Shown: positions 28,236-37,851 of the stretch, piece by piece
Position numbering within the stretch: the stretch's first letter is position 1
Layout of the letters: each line of letters opens with the position of its first letter
DNA from: Gilliamella sp. wkB7
Lineage (GTDB): Bacteria > Pseudomonadota > Gammaproteobacteria > Enterobacterales > Orbaceae
Length of the DNA stretch: 64,000 nt
Reading direction: 5' to 3'
NCBI RefSeq assembly: GCF_001693435.1
Contig: NZ_CM004509.1
Span: forward strand, 1,550,001 to 1,614,000
Made by a program: the position numbers and the translations under genes
Notes under the pieces: generated by a model
What the model saw: the letters and a program-made list of their open reading frames with translations, nothing else
The model's database searches: none
What the model was told of the DNA's origin: nothing

Positions 28236-29315
28236 ATGAAAAGTATCGCTGATTATGTTGCATTAGAGCCTGAATATTATCAGAACATCTTGGATAATTA
28301 TCAAACACTGTTCACCCAACATATTGACTTAGGTAAAATTAAACAACTTAACTCAATTGTCATATTTGCAACAGGTTCAAGTTCTAATGCAGCTTATGGT
28401 GCAAGATCTTTAATGAGTAAGATCTTAAAGGTACCTGTTTATATTGAGGATCCATCAATCGCTGCTAATTATTTACACTACAGTGATCCTAATACTTTGT
28501 ATTTTGCTATTTCACAAGGTGGTGAAAGTTATTCAACTATTCATTTAGTTGAAGAATTTATAAAAAATAACCAAACCATCTATACGCTCACAAGCAATCC
28601 CAATAGCCCATTGTATAAAATTAGTAATCATGTGTTATCTATGGGAATTCCAGTTGAGGAAATGCCTTATGTAAGTGCGGGTTATAGCGTAACCATTCTT
28701 GATTTAATATTGATTTCCTTAGTGATTGCTCAAAAAAAGGGTAGTTTAAATGATCAACAATTTAATAGTTATCTGGATCAACTTCAGAAAGTAACTCATT
28801 TACTTCCTAAAGTCATTGAACAATCCCAAATGTGGGTTAATCAATACCAACATCAGTTTTATCACGCTAAAAGAGTAATATTTATTGGTTATGGTGCAAC
28901 CTATGGAGTTGCTAGAGAAGGCGAAACAAAATTTACCGAAACCGTACGTAATACCGCTTTTGGTAAGGAACTCGAAGAATACATGCATGGCCCATATTTA
29001 GGATTACATGAGGATGATCATATCGTGTTTCTTGAACCCCACGGTCAGTTAGCTCAACGAGCGAACTTACTGAAAGTTTTTTTAGACAAATATGTTAAAA
29101 ATGTCTCAACCATTTACGCCAACAGCAGTAACAATCTTAAAGAAGAGGACTTGTGCCTTAATGTCGATATAGATGAATTATATGCATCATTGTTTATGAC
29201 TGTCCCTATTCATCTATTAAGTTACCAAGTTTCAAGATTAAAAGGTCATAACCTTGAAAAATCAACCTATCCAGAATTTGATGAAATAACTAGCTCGAAA
29301 ATTAAGAGGATCTAA
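28236..29315 (+). CDS. SIS-domain deglycase/isomerase (GfrE/GlmS-isomerase-like)
   Basis: A 359-residue protein with two SIS domains, like the isomerase half of glucosamine-6-phosphate synthase but without a glutaminase domain. The first domain has VIFATGSSSNAAYGARSLM and AISQGGESYSTIHLVEEF; the second has IFIGYGATYGVAREGETKFTETV. The region KELEEYMHGPYLGLHEDD corresponds to the E-xx-HGP catalytic segment of the family. Between a mannose-type PTS and a FrlB-like protein, it most likely cleaves or isomerises a phosphorylated Amadori-type sugar, such as glucoselysine-6-phosphate. The exact substrate is inference. Confidence 0.8.
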   Translation: MKSIADYVALEPEYYQNILDNYQTLFTQHIDLGKIKQLNSIVIFATGSSSNAAYGARSLMSKILKVPVYIEDPSIAANYLHYSDPNTLYFAISQGGESYSTIHLVEEFIKNNQTIYTLTSNPNSPLYKISNHVLSMGIPVEEMPYVSAGYSVTILDLILISLVIAQKKGSLNDQQFNSYLDQLQKVTHLLPKVIEQSQMWVNQYQHQFYHAKRVIFIGYGATYGVAREGETKFTETVRNTAFGKELEEYMHGPYLGLHEDDHIVFLEPHGQLAQRANLLKVFLDKYVKNVSTIYANSSNNLKEEDLCLNVDIDELYASLFMTVPIHLLSYQVSRLKGHNLEKSTYPEFDEITSSKIKRI

Positions 29316-29317
29316 AA

Positions 29318-30316
29318 ATGAGAAAATATGATGAAAAGAAAGAATTAGACAGCATGAATGGTGCTTTAGCATTAAGACCACAAATTAATGAATTTATCGA
29401 TAAAATCCACGAGCGTGGTTATAGCAATGTTTGTTGGTTAGGTATTGGTGGTACTTATGCATCATCAATGCAAGCGGTTGTCCATATGAAAGAAAAAACA
29501 GCCATTGAAACTTTCGTTCAACATGCTGCTGAATATTTAGTCACAGGCAACAAACGTATCACTAAAGACACATTGATTATTATTTCTTCTGTAACAGGTA
29601 CAACACAAGAAGTTGTTGCTGCTATTGATAAAATTAAAAAAGAAGTTGGTTCAACTGTATTCGCTTTCATGGATAAAGCAGATACTCCATTAGGAAATAT
29701 GTCAGATCATGTGGTTGTTTACCCAATGAATGAACAATTAAAATTCTTTATGACAGCGGATCGTTTAATGTTTTTAGCAGGTGAATTCCCTGATTATGAT
29801 GAGTTTTATCAAGAAATGGATCAACATTTTGCCAAAAATATCGTTGCTGTTGCGAAAAAAGCCGATAAATTTGGTCAAGAAGTTGCTGAAAAACACCATA
29901 ACGACTCAATGCACTATTTTGTTGGTGCGGGTAATCAATGGGGTGCAACGTATTCTCATGCTATGTGTTATTGGGAAGAACAACATTGGTTACGATCAAA
30001 ATCAATTGAATCAGCAGAGTTTTTCCATGGTACGTTAGAAGTTATCGACCGTGACACTGCAGTCACTGTTTATGTTGGTGAAGATACTCAGCGCCCATTA
30101 AGTGAAAGAGTGGCTAAATTCTTACCTCAGATCTGTGGTAATTACACCATTATCGATACCAAAGATTATGAATTACCAGGCATATCAGAAAAATATCGTG
30201 GAAACCTTTCACCATTTGTTTTCCGTGCTATTAATAACCGTATTGATGCTTATGTTGAACATTTAAATCGTCATCCAATGTCAATCCGTCGTTATTATCG
30301 TTGTTTAGATTACTAA
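29318..30316 (+). CDS. fructoselysine-6-phosphate deglycase-like SIS protein (FrlB/Gfr type)
   Basis: A 332-residue double SIS-domain protein. It has CWLGIGGTYASSMQA, IIISSVTGTTQEVVAAIDK, and a catalytic region SIESAEFFHGTLEVIDRD, matching the ESxEFxHGPxE motif of FrlB; the C-terminus RRYYRCLDY resembles the FrlB end RRYYGGLVEY. FrlB-type enzymes split fructoselysine-6-phosphate to glucose-6-phosphate and lysine. Note HGT instead of HGP. It starts two bases after the preceding stop, so the two deglycases are coupled. In Salmonella a pair of deglycases handles glucoselysine and fructoselysine. Confidence 0.85.
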   Translation: MRKYDEKKELDSMNGALALRPQINEFIDKIHERGYSNVCWLGIGGTYASSMQAVVHMKEKTAIETFVQHAAEYLVTGNKRITKDTLIIISSVTGTTQEVVAAIDKIKKEVGSTVFAFMDKADTPLGNMSDHVVVYPMNEQLKFFMTADRLMFLAGEFPDYDEFYQEMDQHFAKNIVAVAKKADKFGQEVAEKHHNDSMHYFVGAGNQWGATYSHAMCYWEEQHWLRSKSIESAEFFHGTLEVIDRDTAVTVYVGEDTQRPLSERVAKFLPQICGNYTIIDTKDYELPGISEKYRGNLSPFVFRAINNRIDAYVEHLNRHPMSIRRYYRCLDY

Positions 30317-30333
30317 AATAGGAACTTAAATCG

Positions 30334-30765
30334 ATGATTTCTGTATTAGTCAGTACACATGGTTCAACAGCGAAAGGTTTAATTGAAACAACTGAAATGA
30401 TTTGTGGTAAACAATCTCAGTGTGAAGCTGTTTCGTTTGCAATGGGACAATCAACAGATGATTTTCAACAACAACTGCAACAAAAGCTAGAAGAGTTACA
30501 AGGTTTTGGCTCAGAAATTGTATGTTTTGTTGATTTAAAAGGTGGGACACCATTTAATACTTTAGTTAGATTGATGGCTGATTTTCCTAATATAGAAATA
30601 GTCACTGGTGTAAATGTCCCCATGTTGTTAGAAACTTTTATGCAACGTGATGAAGTAAATCTACCAACATTGTTACCCGATATTATACAAGCCGGAACTC
30701 AAGGTATTGAGCGGTATAATATGGCCTCAATGAGTGTAGATGAATCAAGTGATGAAGATTTCTAA
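30334..30765 (+). CDS. PTS mannose-family EIIA component
   Basis: A 143-residue EIIA. The phospho-histidine is H9 in SVLVSTHGSTAKGLIETTEM, and the family segment FVDLKGGTPFNTL follows, with MADFPNIEIVTGVNVPMLLE. It accepts phosphate from HPr and donates to EIIB at 26103. It is the last gene of the operon and is separated from its PTS partners by the two deglycases. A terminator follows at 30791. The acidic tail SVDESSDEDF is not part of the core domain. Confidence 0.9.
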   Translation: MISVLVSTHGSTAKGLIETTEMICGKQSQCEAVSFAMGQSTDDFQQQLQQKLEELQGFGSEIVCFVDLKGGTPFNTLVRLMADFPNIEIVTGVNVPMLLETFMQRDEVNLPTLLPDIIQAGTQGIERYNMASMSVDESSDEDF

Positions 30766-30790
30766 AATCGACAATTCGCCAAACTTAAAT

Positions 30791-30815
30791 AAGCCCGAAT
30801 TATCGGGCTTTTTTT
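30791..30815 (+). terminator. rho-independent terminator of the GntR-PTS-deglycase operon
   Basis: AAGCCCGA pairs with TCGGGCTT around ATTA and is followed by five or more T. 25 bases after the EIIA stop. Confidence 0.9.
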
Positions 30816-30980
30816 ATCAAAATAATTTATTTAAATAGCAATAATAATCTATAAGTATTGGTAAATTGTGAGTCAATACGAATAAATAATAATAACCGTT
30901 TGATATATCATGATATAAATGATAGAAATAGGTGATTATTTAAGCTTCATTTTTTATAAATATGATAAAGGGAAACGGTA

Positions 30981-33050
30981 ATGTTCTTATTCAAAAAATA
31001 TTTTTATATCATTATCATCTTTTTATCATTAATGAATTGCATTAGTTGTGTATCTAAAAACTCTTATTCATCAGTCGACAACTATGGTTGGATGGAAACC
31101 GATCAAGCACGAATCAATGAATGGTTATTAACAAAGTCACATGAAACCCAAAAAATACTTAATGCTCTGCCTTGGAAAGCTTCTGTAGTAAAACGATTTA
31201 ATACCTTAACAGCCTATGATTCCCAACCAGTCATATGGAATATTCAATATGTTGGCGATAATTGCTTTTACCTAAAAGAAACGGAGAACCATCCTTATAA
31301 CCGTTTGTTTGTTAAAGATCGTCTGGGCAAAGAAAAATTATTAGTCGATCCGCCAGTAGGATATGGTATATATAATTTCTACCCATCAAATGATGGTAAG
31401 TATGTTGCTTATGCTATTTCTGAAAATGGCTCTGAAATTTCAGCTATCAATGTGATTAATGTAAAAAATAGATCACATCTACCCGATAGCATATCCGGCA
31501 TTACTGTGCCAAATTTAGTATGGACGGAGGATAATTCATCTTTTTTCTATCATCGTAATGATCTTGCTGATTCTGATAATAGAAAGTCAGGAACGGAAGA
31601 ACTTTATCTTCATCGTTTAGGCACCAATATTGAAAAGGATTTGGCTATTTTTGGCAAAGCCAATATTGTGAATTATCAAGCTAATACTGACCAATATACC
31701 TACTTATCTCTATCTGCCAACTGGGCTGTTGCTTCAGTGGAATCTTCAATATCCGGTGATACCATAGATTTGTATTTAACCGACAATACTTCTCTTTATC
31801 AGGAAAAAAGACATTGGAAAAAGATCATCGATAGAAAACAAAATGTAACGGATTTTTTGGTACGAGATAATTGGCTTTACTTGGCTAAATATAACAACTT
31901 TTCAGGTTATACCATTTCTCGATTAAACCTTAATAATATCAATTCGCCAGAAGAAAAAATAATAGAATGGAAAAAAGGGGAATTGACGGAGTTTGCAGCA
32001 AGCAAAGATGCTATTTATCTTGCTTATTATGAATCTGGAACCCCTAAATTTGTTACTATTCCTTTCGCCGATATACATACTATCAAATCCATTCCGATTA
32101 TTAATGGTAATGAGGTAACCGCTATTTTTACTAACCTAAACCGTAAAAGGATTTTATTTACTCAACAAAATTGGAATATACCACCTAAAATATGGCAATA
32201 TGATCCTGATAGTCAGTTAGTTGAAGATTCTAAAATAATAAATACTGATGCATCACTATTTGCAGATTATGAATCAGAGCAAAAATGGGTTAAATCCAAT
32301 GATGGCGAACTCATTCCTCTTACCCTTATTCATCGAAAAGGAATCAAACTTGATGACAATAATCCAACTTGGTTAACGGCTTATGGAGCTTATGGCGAAA
32401 GTAATTATCCTAATAATTATGATACCACACGTTTAATTTGGCTTGAGAAAGGTGGAATTATTGCTATTGCCCATGTTCGTGGTGGTGGAGAACTCGGACC
32501 TAAATGGCATCATGATGGAAAAGGAAAAAATAAAATAAATTCAGTCAATGATTTTATCAAATGCGCAAAATACCTTATTGATCATCATTACACAAACTCA
32601 TCCAAGCTAGTCATTAGTGGCGCCAGTGCTGGTGGCATTGTAATTGGCATTGCATTAGCAACACATCCGGAACTTTTTGCCGCCGCATCAATCACTTCAG
32701 GTATGTTGAATATGAGCCGTTTAGATCAAATACCAATTGGTAGTGTAAATTTTCCGGAATTTGGTTCACCTTTTAATAAGCAGGAATTGAATAATCTGCA
32801 AACAATCGATGCTTATCTTAATCTACGTGAAGATGTTAACTACCCACCAGTTATGCTTTCGGTCGGATTGAAAGATGAACGTGTATTTCCTTGGCAGAGT
32901 GCAAAATTTTCAGCTCGACTTAATGAGATCAATCACACCTCTTTAGACGAACAGGTCTTGGTAATTGCTAATGAAGATGCTGGCCATTTTGTTAATAATT
33001 TTGTTAATATAATAGTGTTTTTTATGTGGAAAACGAATATTACTGACTAG
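30981..33050 (+). CDS. prolyl-oligopeptidase family serine peptidase (S9), exported
   Basis: A 689-residue S9 peptidase. The N-terminus MFLFKKYFYIIIIFLSLMNC is a signal with a possible lipobox (LMNC or the following CISC), so it may be a periplasm-facing lipoprotein. Then comes a beta-propeller half (PSNDGKYVAYAISENGSE, WTEDNSSFFYH) and an alpha/beta hydrolase: GGIIAIAHVRGGGELGPKWH, nucleophile SGASAGG, Asp in VGLKDERVFPW and His in NEDAGHFV, the family triad. It should cut short peptides, often after proline. It stands alone after the PTS operon. The export signal is less usual, since many family members are cytosolic. Confidence 0.85.
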   Translation: MFLFKKYFYIIIIFLSLMNCISCVSKNSYSSVDNYGWMETDQARINEWLLTKSHETQKILNALPWKASVVKRFNTLTAYDSQPVIWNIQYVGDNCFYLKETENHPYNRLFVKDRLGKEKLLVDPPVGYGIYNFYPSNDGKYVAYAISENGSEISAINVINVKNRSHLPDSISGITVPNLVWTEDNSSFFYHRNDLADSDNRKSGTEELYLHRLGTNIEKDLAIFGKANIVNYQANTDQYTYLSLSANWAVASVESSISGDTIDLYLTDNTSLYQEKRHWKKIIDRKQNVTDFLVRDNWLYLAKYNNFSGYTISRLNLNNINSPEEKIIEWKKGELTEFAASKDAIYLAYYESGTPKFVTIPFADIHTIKSIPIINGNEVTAIFTNLNRKRILFTQQNWNIPPKIWQYDPDSQLVEDSKIINTDASLFADYESEQKWVKSNDGELIPLTLIHRKGIKLDDNNPTWLTAYGAYGESNYPNNYDTTRLIWLEKGGIIAIAHVRGGGELGPKWHHDGKGKNKINSVNDFIKCAKYLIDHHYTNSSKLVISGASAGGIVIGIALATHPELFAAASITSGMLNMSRLDQIPIGSVNFPEFGSPFNKQELNNLQTIDAYLNLREDVNYPPVMLSVGLKDERVFPWQSAKFSARLNEINHTSLDEQVLVIANEDAGHFVNNFVNIIVFFMWKTNITD

Positions 33051-33226
33051 CTTATGATGTGCTAGTTTTTGTATAACATTCAGTTTTGTCTATAAAATTA
33101 TATATAACACCACGTTATCATATCCGCTACTACAAAAATAATTCTTATCTTACTTGTTTTATTACAATATTTTGTTTTAATAGTAGATAATCTTTACCTA
33201 TAACATCTACTTATTGGAAATAAACT

Positions 33227-34330
33227 ATGAAAAATGTTGGTTTTGTCGGTTGGCGAGGAATGGTTGGTTCTGTTCTTATGCAACGAATGGTTGAAGAACA
33301 TGATTTTGATTATATCAACCCTGTTTTCTTTTCTACATCACAAGCTGGTCAAGCTGCGCCTACTTTTGGCGGTAAAACAGGAACATTGCAAAGTGCAAAT
33401 AATATTGATGCGTTGAAAGCATTAGATATTATTGTGACCTGTCAAGGTGGTGATTACACTTCTGAAATTTATAAAAAATTACGTGCAACAGGCTGGCAAG
33501 GTTACTGGATTGATGCCGCATCAACTCTACGAATGGAAGATGATGCTATTATTGTTCTTGATCCTGTAAATAAAGCTAACATCCATGCTGCTTTAGACAA
33601 AGGAATAAAGACTTTTGTTGGTGGTAACTGTACGGTAAGTTTGATGTTAATGTCACTCGGTGGATTGTTCGCAGAAAATTTAGTTGATTGGATATCTGTT
33701 TCCACTTACCAAGCGGCTTCTGGTGGTGGTGCTCGTCATATGCGCGAGTTATTAACACAAATGGGAATGCTTAATGCTGAAGTAGCTAAAGAGCTACAGG
33801 ATCCTAATTCTTCTATTTTAGATATAGAACGCAAAGTTACCCAAAAAATGCGAGATGGTAGCTTACCAACGGATAATTTTGGTGTTCCATTAGCTGGTAG
33901 TTTAATTCCTTGGATCGATAAAGCTTTAGATAATGGTCAAAGTAGAGAAGAATGGAAAGGTCAAGCTGAAACGAATAAAATTTTAGGTACTAGCGAAATT
34001 ATCCCTGTTGATGGACTTTGTGTGCGTATCGGTGCATTACGTTGTCATAGTCAATCATTCACAATTAAGTTGAAAAAAGACATCAGTGTTCCAGAAGTTG
34101 AAAAATTACTTGCTGCACATAACGATTGGGTTAAAGTTGTTCCAAATGATCGTGAACTTTCGATGCGAGAACTTACTCCTGCTGCTGTTACAGGTACATT
34201 AACTACACCTGTTGGACGTTTACGTAAGCTTAATATGGGTAAAGACTATTTATCTGCCTTTACTGTTGGCGATCAGTTATTATGGGGTGCAGCCGAACCA
34301 TTAAGAAGAATGCTTCGTATCTTAGCTTAA
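33227..34330 (+). CDS. asd: aspartate-semialdehyde dehydrogenase
   Basis: A 367-residue enzyme of the Gram-negative Asd type. NADP-binding start [18 protein letters not shown], catalytic cysteine C135 in [11 protein letters not shown], and GAGGGARH-like [15 protein letters not shown]. It reduces aspartyl phosphate to the semialdehyde for lysine, diaminopimelate, methionine and threonine synthesis. E. coli Asd is also 367 residues. Single-gene unit: promoter in the 176-base gap after the peptidase gene and a terminator at 34338. Confidence 0.97.
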   Translation: MKNVGFVGWRGMVGSVLMQRMVEEHDFDYINPVFFSTSQAGQAAPTFGGKTGTLQSANNIDALKALDIIVTCQGGDYTSEIYKKLRATGWQGYWIDAASTLRMEDDAIIVLDPVNKANIHAALDKGIKTFVGGNCTVSLMLMSLGGLFAENLVDWISVSTYQAASGGGARHMRELLTQMGMLNAEVAKELQDPNSSILDIERKVTQKMRDGSLPTDNFGVPLAGSLIPWIDKALDNGQSREEWKGQAETNKILGTSEIIPVDGLCVRIGALRCHSQSFTIKLKKDISVPEVEKLLAAHNDWVKVVPNDRELSMRELTPAAVTGTLTTPVGRLRKLNMGKDYLSAFTVGDQLLWGAAEPLRRMLRILA

Positions 34331-34337
34331 TCAACAA

Positions 34338-34360
34338 AAAAGCCCGGTTAACGGGCTTTT
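34338..34360. terminator. terminator between asd and nagC
   Basis: AAAAGCCCG and CGGGCTTTT flank GTTAA. The A-tract and T-tract make it usable in both directions, for asd (+) and nagC (-), which converge here. Confidence 0.88.
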
Positions 34361-34380
34361 ATGCTTATAAATAAATGCTA

Positions 34381-35625
34381 TTATACAGTTAAATCGTTTT
34401 CGAGTAATATCATTAATAATGAACCATTAAATAAAGCTTGTTGCACCAATGCAAATGCACCAATTGCCGATCGGTCATTGAGTGATGAACAATTGATAGT
34501 AAGATTTTTTCTTAACTCTTCTAAGCTTTGTGCATTTAATGCGCTGTTTACCGCATTTAACAATACTTCTGGTGATCTAGTTAATTCACCCGCTAACACA
34601 ATTTGTTGCGGGTTAAAGATATTGACCATAATAGCAACTGCACGACCTAGATTTTCACCCGCATCTTTGATTAACTTGATGGAAAGTTCATCACCTTGAT
34701 TTGCATAATGACAAATATTAGCAATACTGCATTCATCCAGAGATAATTGCGTTGGGTAGCCTTGTTCAATCATCTGTTTGGCTCGATGCTCAATCGCATT
34801 ATTAACCACTCGATTTTCTAAACAGCCAAAATTGCCACAATGGCAGCGCTCACCTAACGCATCGACTTGAATATGACCAACTTCACATGCACTTTGATTA
34901 TGATTAGTTAGTAATTGTTGATTAATAATAACACCAGAACCGACTCCCCGATGGACACGTATTAAAATAGAATCATCCACATTTTGTGTCGTACCAAAAT
35001 AGCTTTCAGCCAGTGCCAAACTTTGAATATCATTACCTAAAAAAATTGAAACATTAAATTGTTTTTGTAATTCTTCCGCTAATGGCCATTCTTTAACTTG
35101 AATGTGAGGCATATAACGAATCATACCATGTACAGAATCAATCAATCCAGGAAGTACGACTGATATGGCAATAAGATTTTTTATTCTTTTATTATTCTCT
35201 TGGATAAATTGCTCAATCAATTTAATCAGATATTTTTGCACGAGCTCCTGCGTAAAATGCGTTAATGGATATACATTCGATGCTAAACAGTGACCACCAA
35301 TATCATAAAGTTCAATTGTTACATGTGAACGACTGAGCTGCACAGCAATAGTCTGATAATTGTTGAATTTAGCTTCAATTGAAACGGCAGGACGCCCTCC
35401 CGTTGACTGTTGTGCATCGACTTCTCTAATCAGTTTTTTTTTAATCAGTTGGCGAGTAATCTTAGTAATGCTGGCTGGCGCTAAATGGCTAATTTCAGCC
35501 AATTGAATACGAGAAATAGGAGCATGCTGAACAATCAAACGATAAATCATGGCATAATTTAATTGTTTGATCAGATCAGCATTTCCAACTAAGTTTAGAT
35601 AATTAAAGGTCATACGATATCTCAA
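34381..35625 (-). CDS. nagC: N-acetylglucosamine repressor NagC (ROK family)
   Basis: A 414-residue ROK regulator. The winged helix is at about 18-75 (NADLIKQLNYAMIYRLIVQ, PISRIQLAEISHLAPASITKITRQL), then a sugar-binding ROK domain (ISVVLPGLIDSVHGMIRYMPHIQVKEWPL, ACEVGHIQVDALGERCHCGNFGCLE) with the zinc cysteines. It closely matches E. coli NagC, which represses nag and activates glm genes and is released by GlcNAc-6-phosphate. It is the last gene of nagBAC. The internal MTFNYLN is a possible start, but the first ATG keeps the reading frame as given. Confidence 0.95.
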   Translation of the reverse strand: MRYRMTFNYLNLVGNADLIKQLNYAMIYRLIVQHAPISRIQLAEISHLAPASITKITRQLIKKKLIREVDAQQSTGGRPAVSIEAKFNNYQTIAVQLSRSHVTIELYDIGGHCLASNVYPLTHFTQELVQKYLIKLIEQFIQENNKRIKNLIAISVVLPGLIDSVHGMIRYMPHIQVKEWPLAEELQKQFNVSIFLGNDIQSLALAESYFGTTQNVDDSILIRVHRGVGSGVIINQQLLTNHNQSACEVGHIQVDALGERCHCGNFGCLENRVVNNAIEHRAKQMIEQGYPTQLSLDECSIANICHYANQGDELSIKLIKDAGENLGRAVAIMVNIFNPQQIVLAGELTRSPEVLLNAVNSALNAQSLEELRKNLTINCSSLNDRSAIGAFALVQQALFNGSLLMILLENDLTV

Positions 35626-35648
35626 TATTTCATTAATTATCTTACATT

Positions 35649-36791
35649 TTAGCCGTTGATCTCTCCATTAACAACCGTTTTAATAATAGTAAAGTTACGA
35701 TCAAAGATAACTAAGTTGGCTATTTTACCTTCACTAACGCTACCAAGAGTTTTATCAACACCAATTGCTTTCGCAGGATAAAGGGTTGCCATTCTTAATG
35801 CTTCGTCCAATGCAATACCAACATATTCGACTGCATTTTTTACTGCATCAATCATAGTTAAAGCTGAACCACCTAATGTACCTTTTTCATCTACACAACG
35901 ACCATCCTTATAATAAATGGTTTTACCTGCAAATACTGCTGATGTTAAATCTGAACCGGCCAGTAACATAGCATCAGTAATTAATATCAAGTGATCTTGT
36001 TTGATTTTATGGCTGTTTCGAATATTTGCCCAGCTAACATGTTGTCCATCGGCAATAATACCAACATAAACGTCAGGTTCATCATAAATAGCACCAACTA
36101 CACCAGGTTCGCGCCCAGTAATATATGGCATAGCATTAAATAAATGTGTACCTAGACTAATTCCAGCATTAAAACCTCGACGGCAATCATCATAATGACC
36201 GTTGGAATGGCCAACTGAAACATGAATCCCAGCACTAACCAATTGTTTAATAAAATTAGTTTCAACTCTTTCGGGTGCTAGAGTAATAATTTTAATCACA
36301 TCAGCATTATCACAAAGAAAGTCGATCATTTCTTGCGATGGTAAACGGATAATATTTTCATCATGGATACCTTTCTTTTCAGGATTGATATAAGGCCCTT
36401 CAAGATGTAAACCCAGTGCTTGATTAGGATGTTTAACTAAATATTCCCGCATCACTCTTACCGCTTTGATCATAAATTCATCTGTTGATGTGATTAAAGT
36501 CGGTAAATAGCTCGTACACCCATAAGCAAGATTAGTTGCTTGCATTTTTTCTAATGTTTCAATGCTTAACGCATCGAGTGTTTCATTAAATTGTACACCA
36601 CCACAACCATTTACTTGGATATCAATAAACCCAGGCGCAACAATTGCACCTTGTAAATCTTCAATAGTGATATTTTCAGATAGTTCGTCTTGTTTACAGA
36701 TTTTAGAAATCTTATCACCATCAATAATAACAGTGTGATTTTCAAGAATTTCATAACCTGTATAGATACGACAATTTGTTAATGCATACAT
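35649..36791 (-). CDS. nagA: N-acetylglucosamine-6-phosphate deacetylase
   Basis: A 380-residue amidohydrolase. Metal and substrate residues appear in [49 protein letters not shown] and ITDAMLLAG. It deacetylates GlcNAc-6-phosphate to GlcN-6-phosphate. It lies 11 bases after nagB and 23 before nagC, in one operon. Length is typical (E. coli 382). Confidence 0.97.
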   Translation of the reverse strand: MYALTNCRIYTGYEILENHTVIIDGDKISKICKQDELSENITIEDLQGAIVAPGFIDIQVNGCGGVQFNETLDALSIETLEKMQATNLAYGCTSYLPTLITSTDEFMIKAVRVMREYLVKHPNQALGLHLEGPYINPEKKGIHDENIIRLPSQEMIDFLCDNADVIKIITLAPERVETNFIKQLVSAGIHVSVGHSNGHYDDCRRGFNAGISLGTHLFNAMPYITGREPGVVGAIYDEPDVYVGIIADGQHVSWANIRNSHKIKQDHLILITDAMLLAGSDLTSAVFAGKTIYYKDGRCVDEKGTLGGSALTMIDAVKNAVEYVGIALDEALRMATLYPAKAIGVDKTLGSVSEGKIANLVIFDRNFTIIKTVVNGEING

Positions 36792-36802
36792 TGTTTTATC
36801 CC

Positions 36803-37609
36803 TTATAAAACGTTAACTTTTAGATTATCAGCTTCCATTTGTTTGAAATATTTTAATGTTTTTACTTTAAGATCATCAGTACTTGGCTCATCACAAACAA
36901 TAAGCGATGATGGATGCATTTGTAATGCAGTCACAGTCCAAAGGTGATTAACTGATCCTTCAACTCCAGCTTGCAGTGCTAAACTTTTGTTATGACCACA
37001 AACTAATAAAATGACTTCTTGTGCATCCATTAAAGTTGCAACACCAATAGTCAGTGCATGTCTTGGCACTTGATTAACATCATTATTAAAAAAACGAGAG
37101 TTAGCAATTCGTGTATCTTCGGTTAATGTTTTAATTCGAGTACGAGAGCAAAGCGAAGAGCCTGGTTCATTAAAGGCAATATGTCCATCTTGACCAACGC
37201 CACCAACGAACACATTGATTTTTCCATAATTTTTAATTTTTTCTTCATACTGACGGCATTCTTCGTCAATATCTGCTGCATTACCATTTAATATATGGAT
37301 GTTATTTTTATCAATATCAATATGGTTAAAGAAATTTTCATACATAAATGTGTGATAACTTTCTGGATGATTTTCTGGAAGCCCTACATATTCATCCATA
37401 TTGAACGTAACCACATGTTTAAAACTTACCCTACCTGCTTTATATTGTTTAATAAGTTGTTGATACATGATCAATGGTGAACTTCCTGTTGGTAATCCCA
37501 AAACAAATGGACGATCCGCTGTCGGTTTGAAATCATTAATTTTTTTTACAATGCGTTGTGCCACCCAAGCGCCAACTTCTTGAGCATTTTGTAAAGGAAT
37601 AAGTCTCAT
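36803..37609 (-). CDS. nagB: glucosamine-6-phosphate deaminase
   Basis: A 268-residue Nag[16 protein letters not shown] binds phosphate, [18 protein letters not shown] holds the catalytic Asp, and [20 protein letters not shown] the active-site loop with His. It converts GlcN-6-phosphate to fructose-6-phosphate and ammonia. First gene of nagBAC, divergent from nagE across 242 bases with CRP and NagC-like sites. E. coli NagB is 266 residues. Confidence 0.97.
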   Translation of the reverse strand: MRLIPLQNAQEVGAWVAQRIVKKINDFKPTADRPFVLGLPTGSSPLIMYQQLIKQYKAGRVSFKHVVTFNMDEYVGLPENHPESYHTFMYENFFNHIDIDKNNIHILNGNAADIDEECRQYEEKIKNYGKINVFVGGVGQDGHIAFNEPGSSLCSRTRIKTLTEDTRIANSRFFNNDVNQVPRHALTIGVATLMDAQEVILLVCGHNKSLALQAGVEGSVNHLWTVTALQMHPSSLIVCDEPSTDDLKVKTLKYFKQMEADNLKVNVL

Positions 37610-37666
37610 GAGATAATACCTCTTTTGATATAATTTAATAACTTCTTTTTTTTAGAAGTAAAATAT

Positions 37667-37693
37667 GTTAATTGTATTTTACTATATTAACTA
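37667..37693. promoter_or_regulatory. candidate NagC operator in the nagB-nagE gap
   Basis: AGTAAAATA (37667-37675) and TATTTTACT (37685-37693) form a perfect 9-base inverted repeat with a 9-base spacer. The size and A/T-rich arms with outer C/G fit NagC sites, which loop DNA between nagB and nagE in E. coli. A second, weaker match lies near 37738-37758 (TTAATTTGCGAAGTAAAATA), toward nagE, as expected for looping. Confidence 0.65.
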
Positions 37694-37710
37694 AATTAAT
37701 CAAAAAAAAT

Positions 37711-37727
37711 CGTGACCTAAATCACAT
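37711..37727. promoter_or_regulatory. CRP binding site between nagB and nagE
   Basis: TCGTGACCTAAATCACA matches the CRP consensus TGTGA-N6-TCACA with one change in the left half (CGTGA). It lies centrally between the two candidate NagC sites, the same arrangement as the E. coli nagE-nagB region. It predicts cAMP-dependent activation. Confidence 0.8.
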
Positions 37728-37851
37728 AAAATGCATAATTAATTTGCGAAGTAAAATAATATAGAGTGAAATAGTACTGAATTATTTATATTCATTTAAA
37801 GATGAAAATATCATCTTTAATATATCCCCAAAAATTATACGAGGTAAACTT

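Noticed and set aside
33576..33758. Small frames antisense to asd.
   Set aside because: They are shadows of the strongly conserved asd coding frame.
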